From IMG/VR virus record IMGVR_UViG_3300044984_001357, positions 1 to 45,522 of that record: a DNA stretch of 45,522 nt; one strand, 5' to 3'. The translations under genes and the position numbers were made by a program. Of the stretch, positions 45,522-45,522 are shown in pieces. Position 1 is the first letter of the stretch. Every line of letters begins with the position of its first letter. Source of the stretch: a virus. Under the pieces are notes generated by a model that was not told the origin of the DNA, made no database searches, and was given only the letters and a program-made list of their open reading frames with translations.

Positions 45522-45522
45522 A
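45505..45522 (+). CDS. Start of a following gene, cut by the window end (possible lysin)
   Basis: ATG 45505 lies inside the holin gene in another frame and reads MKNKIE to the last base of the window. Overlapping starts are the rule in this operon (44102, 44887, 45102), and a lysin after a holin is usual. Six codons cannot identify it. Confidence 0.4.

Noticed and set aside
1-45522. Possible TAG or TGA recoding as in some crAss-like phages
   Set aside because: All large genes read through in the standard code and end in TAA or TGA at sensible places, so there is no evidence of recoding within this window.
1-45522. tRNA genes, CRISPR arrays, insertion sequences, integrase or attachment sites
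   Set aside because: Gaps are too short for more than one tRNA and show no cloverleaf. No regularly spaced repeats or transposase-like proteins were seen.

Overview
This window is the late (virion and lysis) half of a crAss-like phage (order Crassvirales) that most likely infects a member of the Bacteroidota. The call rests on four things visible in the sequence. First, there is a P22-like tail-muzzle ('stabilization') protein of the crAss type. Second, a 4,643-residue protein carries the DxDxD RNA-polymerase motif (DYDID, bases 33547-33561) in the crAss-type virion RNA polymerase (vRNAP) setting. Third, two cargo-type proteins lie directly upstream of the vRNAP. Fourth, four promoter-like sites match the Bacteroidota sigma pattern TTG-N19-TAnnTTTG. 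All genes are on the + strand, the DNA is AT-rich, and 23 genes (two of them cut by the window edges) lie almost end to end. I see no tRNA, CRISPR array, insertion sequence or integrase. No gap without a gene exceeds 131 bases.

Layout. Bases 1-4031 hold capsid and appendage genes: the C-terminal end of a probable capsid protein, a small head protein, a beta-rich structural protein, a 62-residue protein, and two related cysteine-rich appendage proteins of 186 and 642 residues. The first two genes are each followed by a hairpin with the same 8-bp stem. Bases 4163-17366 form the second unit: two likely portal-to-tail ring or adaptor proteins with a small basic protein between them, the 2,089-residue muzzle, a Dps/ferritin-like small protein, an L,D-transpeptidase-like protein, a second peptidoglycan-binding protein with a beta-barrel-like stretch, and two very basic small proteins. 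It ends at a strong terminator. Bases 17471-36750 encode two cargo proteins and the giant vRNAP. Bases 36790-43728 encode a second giant protein of 2,312 residues. Bases 43800 to the end encode a small protein, a LamG-like receptor-binding fibre with a partner, a holin, and the start of another gene, probably the lysin.

How it probably works. This is inference from crAss phage biology plus the motifs seen. The ring proteins and muzzle close the tail. The peptidoglycan-active proteins help the DNA cross the envelope. The cargo proteins and the giant polypeptides travel in the particle and enter the cell with the DNA, where the vRNAP starts early transcription. The late units seen here look as though they are read by host RNA polymerase from near-identical promoters.

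The most interesting part is the pair of giant, presumably ejected, proteins. Together they carry a polymerase core, two zinc-peptidase motifs, an EF-hand-like loop, a macro-like (ADP-ribose-binding-type) domain at the end of the first, and an ADP-ribosyltransferase-like domain at the start of the second. This could be an injected host-takeover kit that both writes and reads or removes ADP-ribose. Family names are from memory and motif reading; no database search was run.
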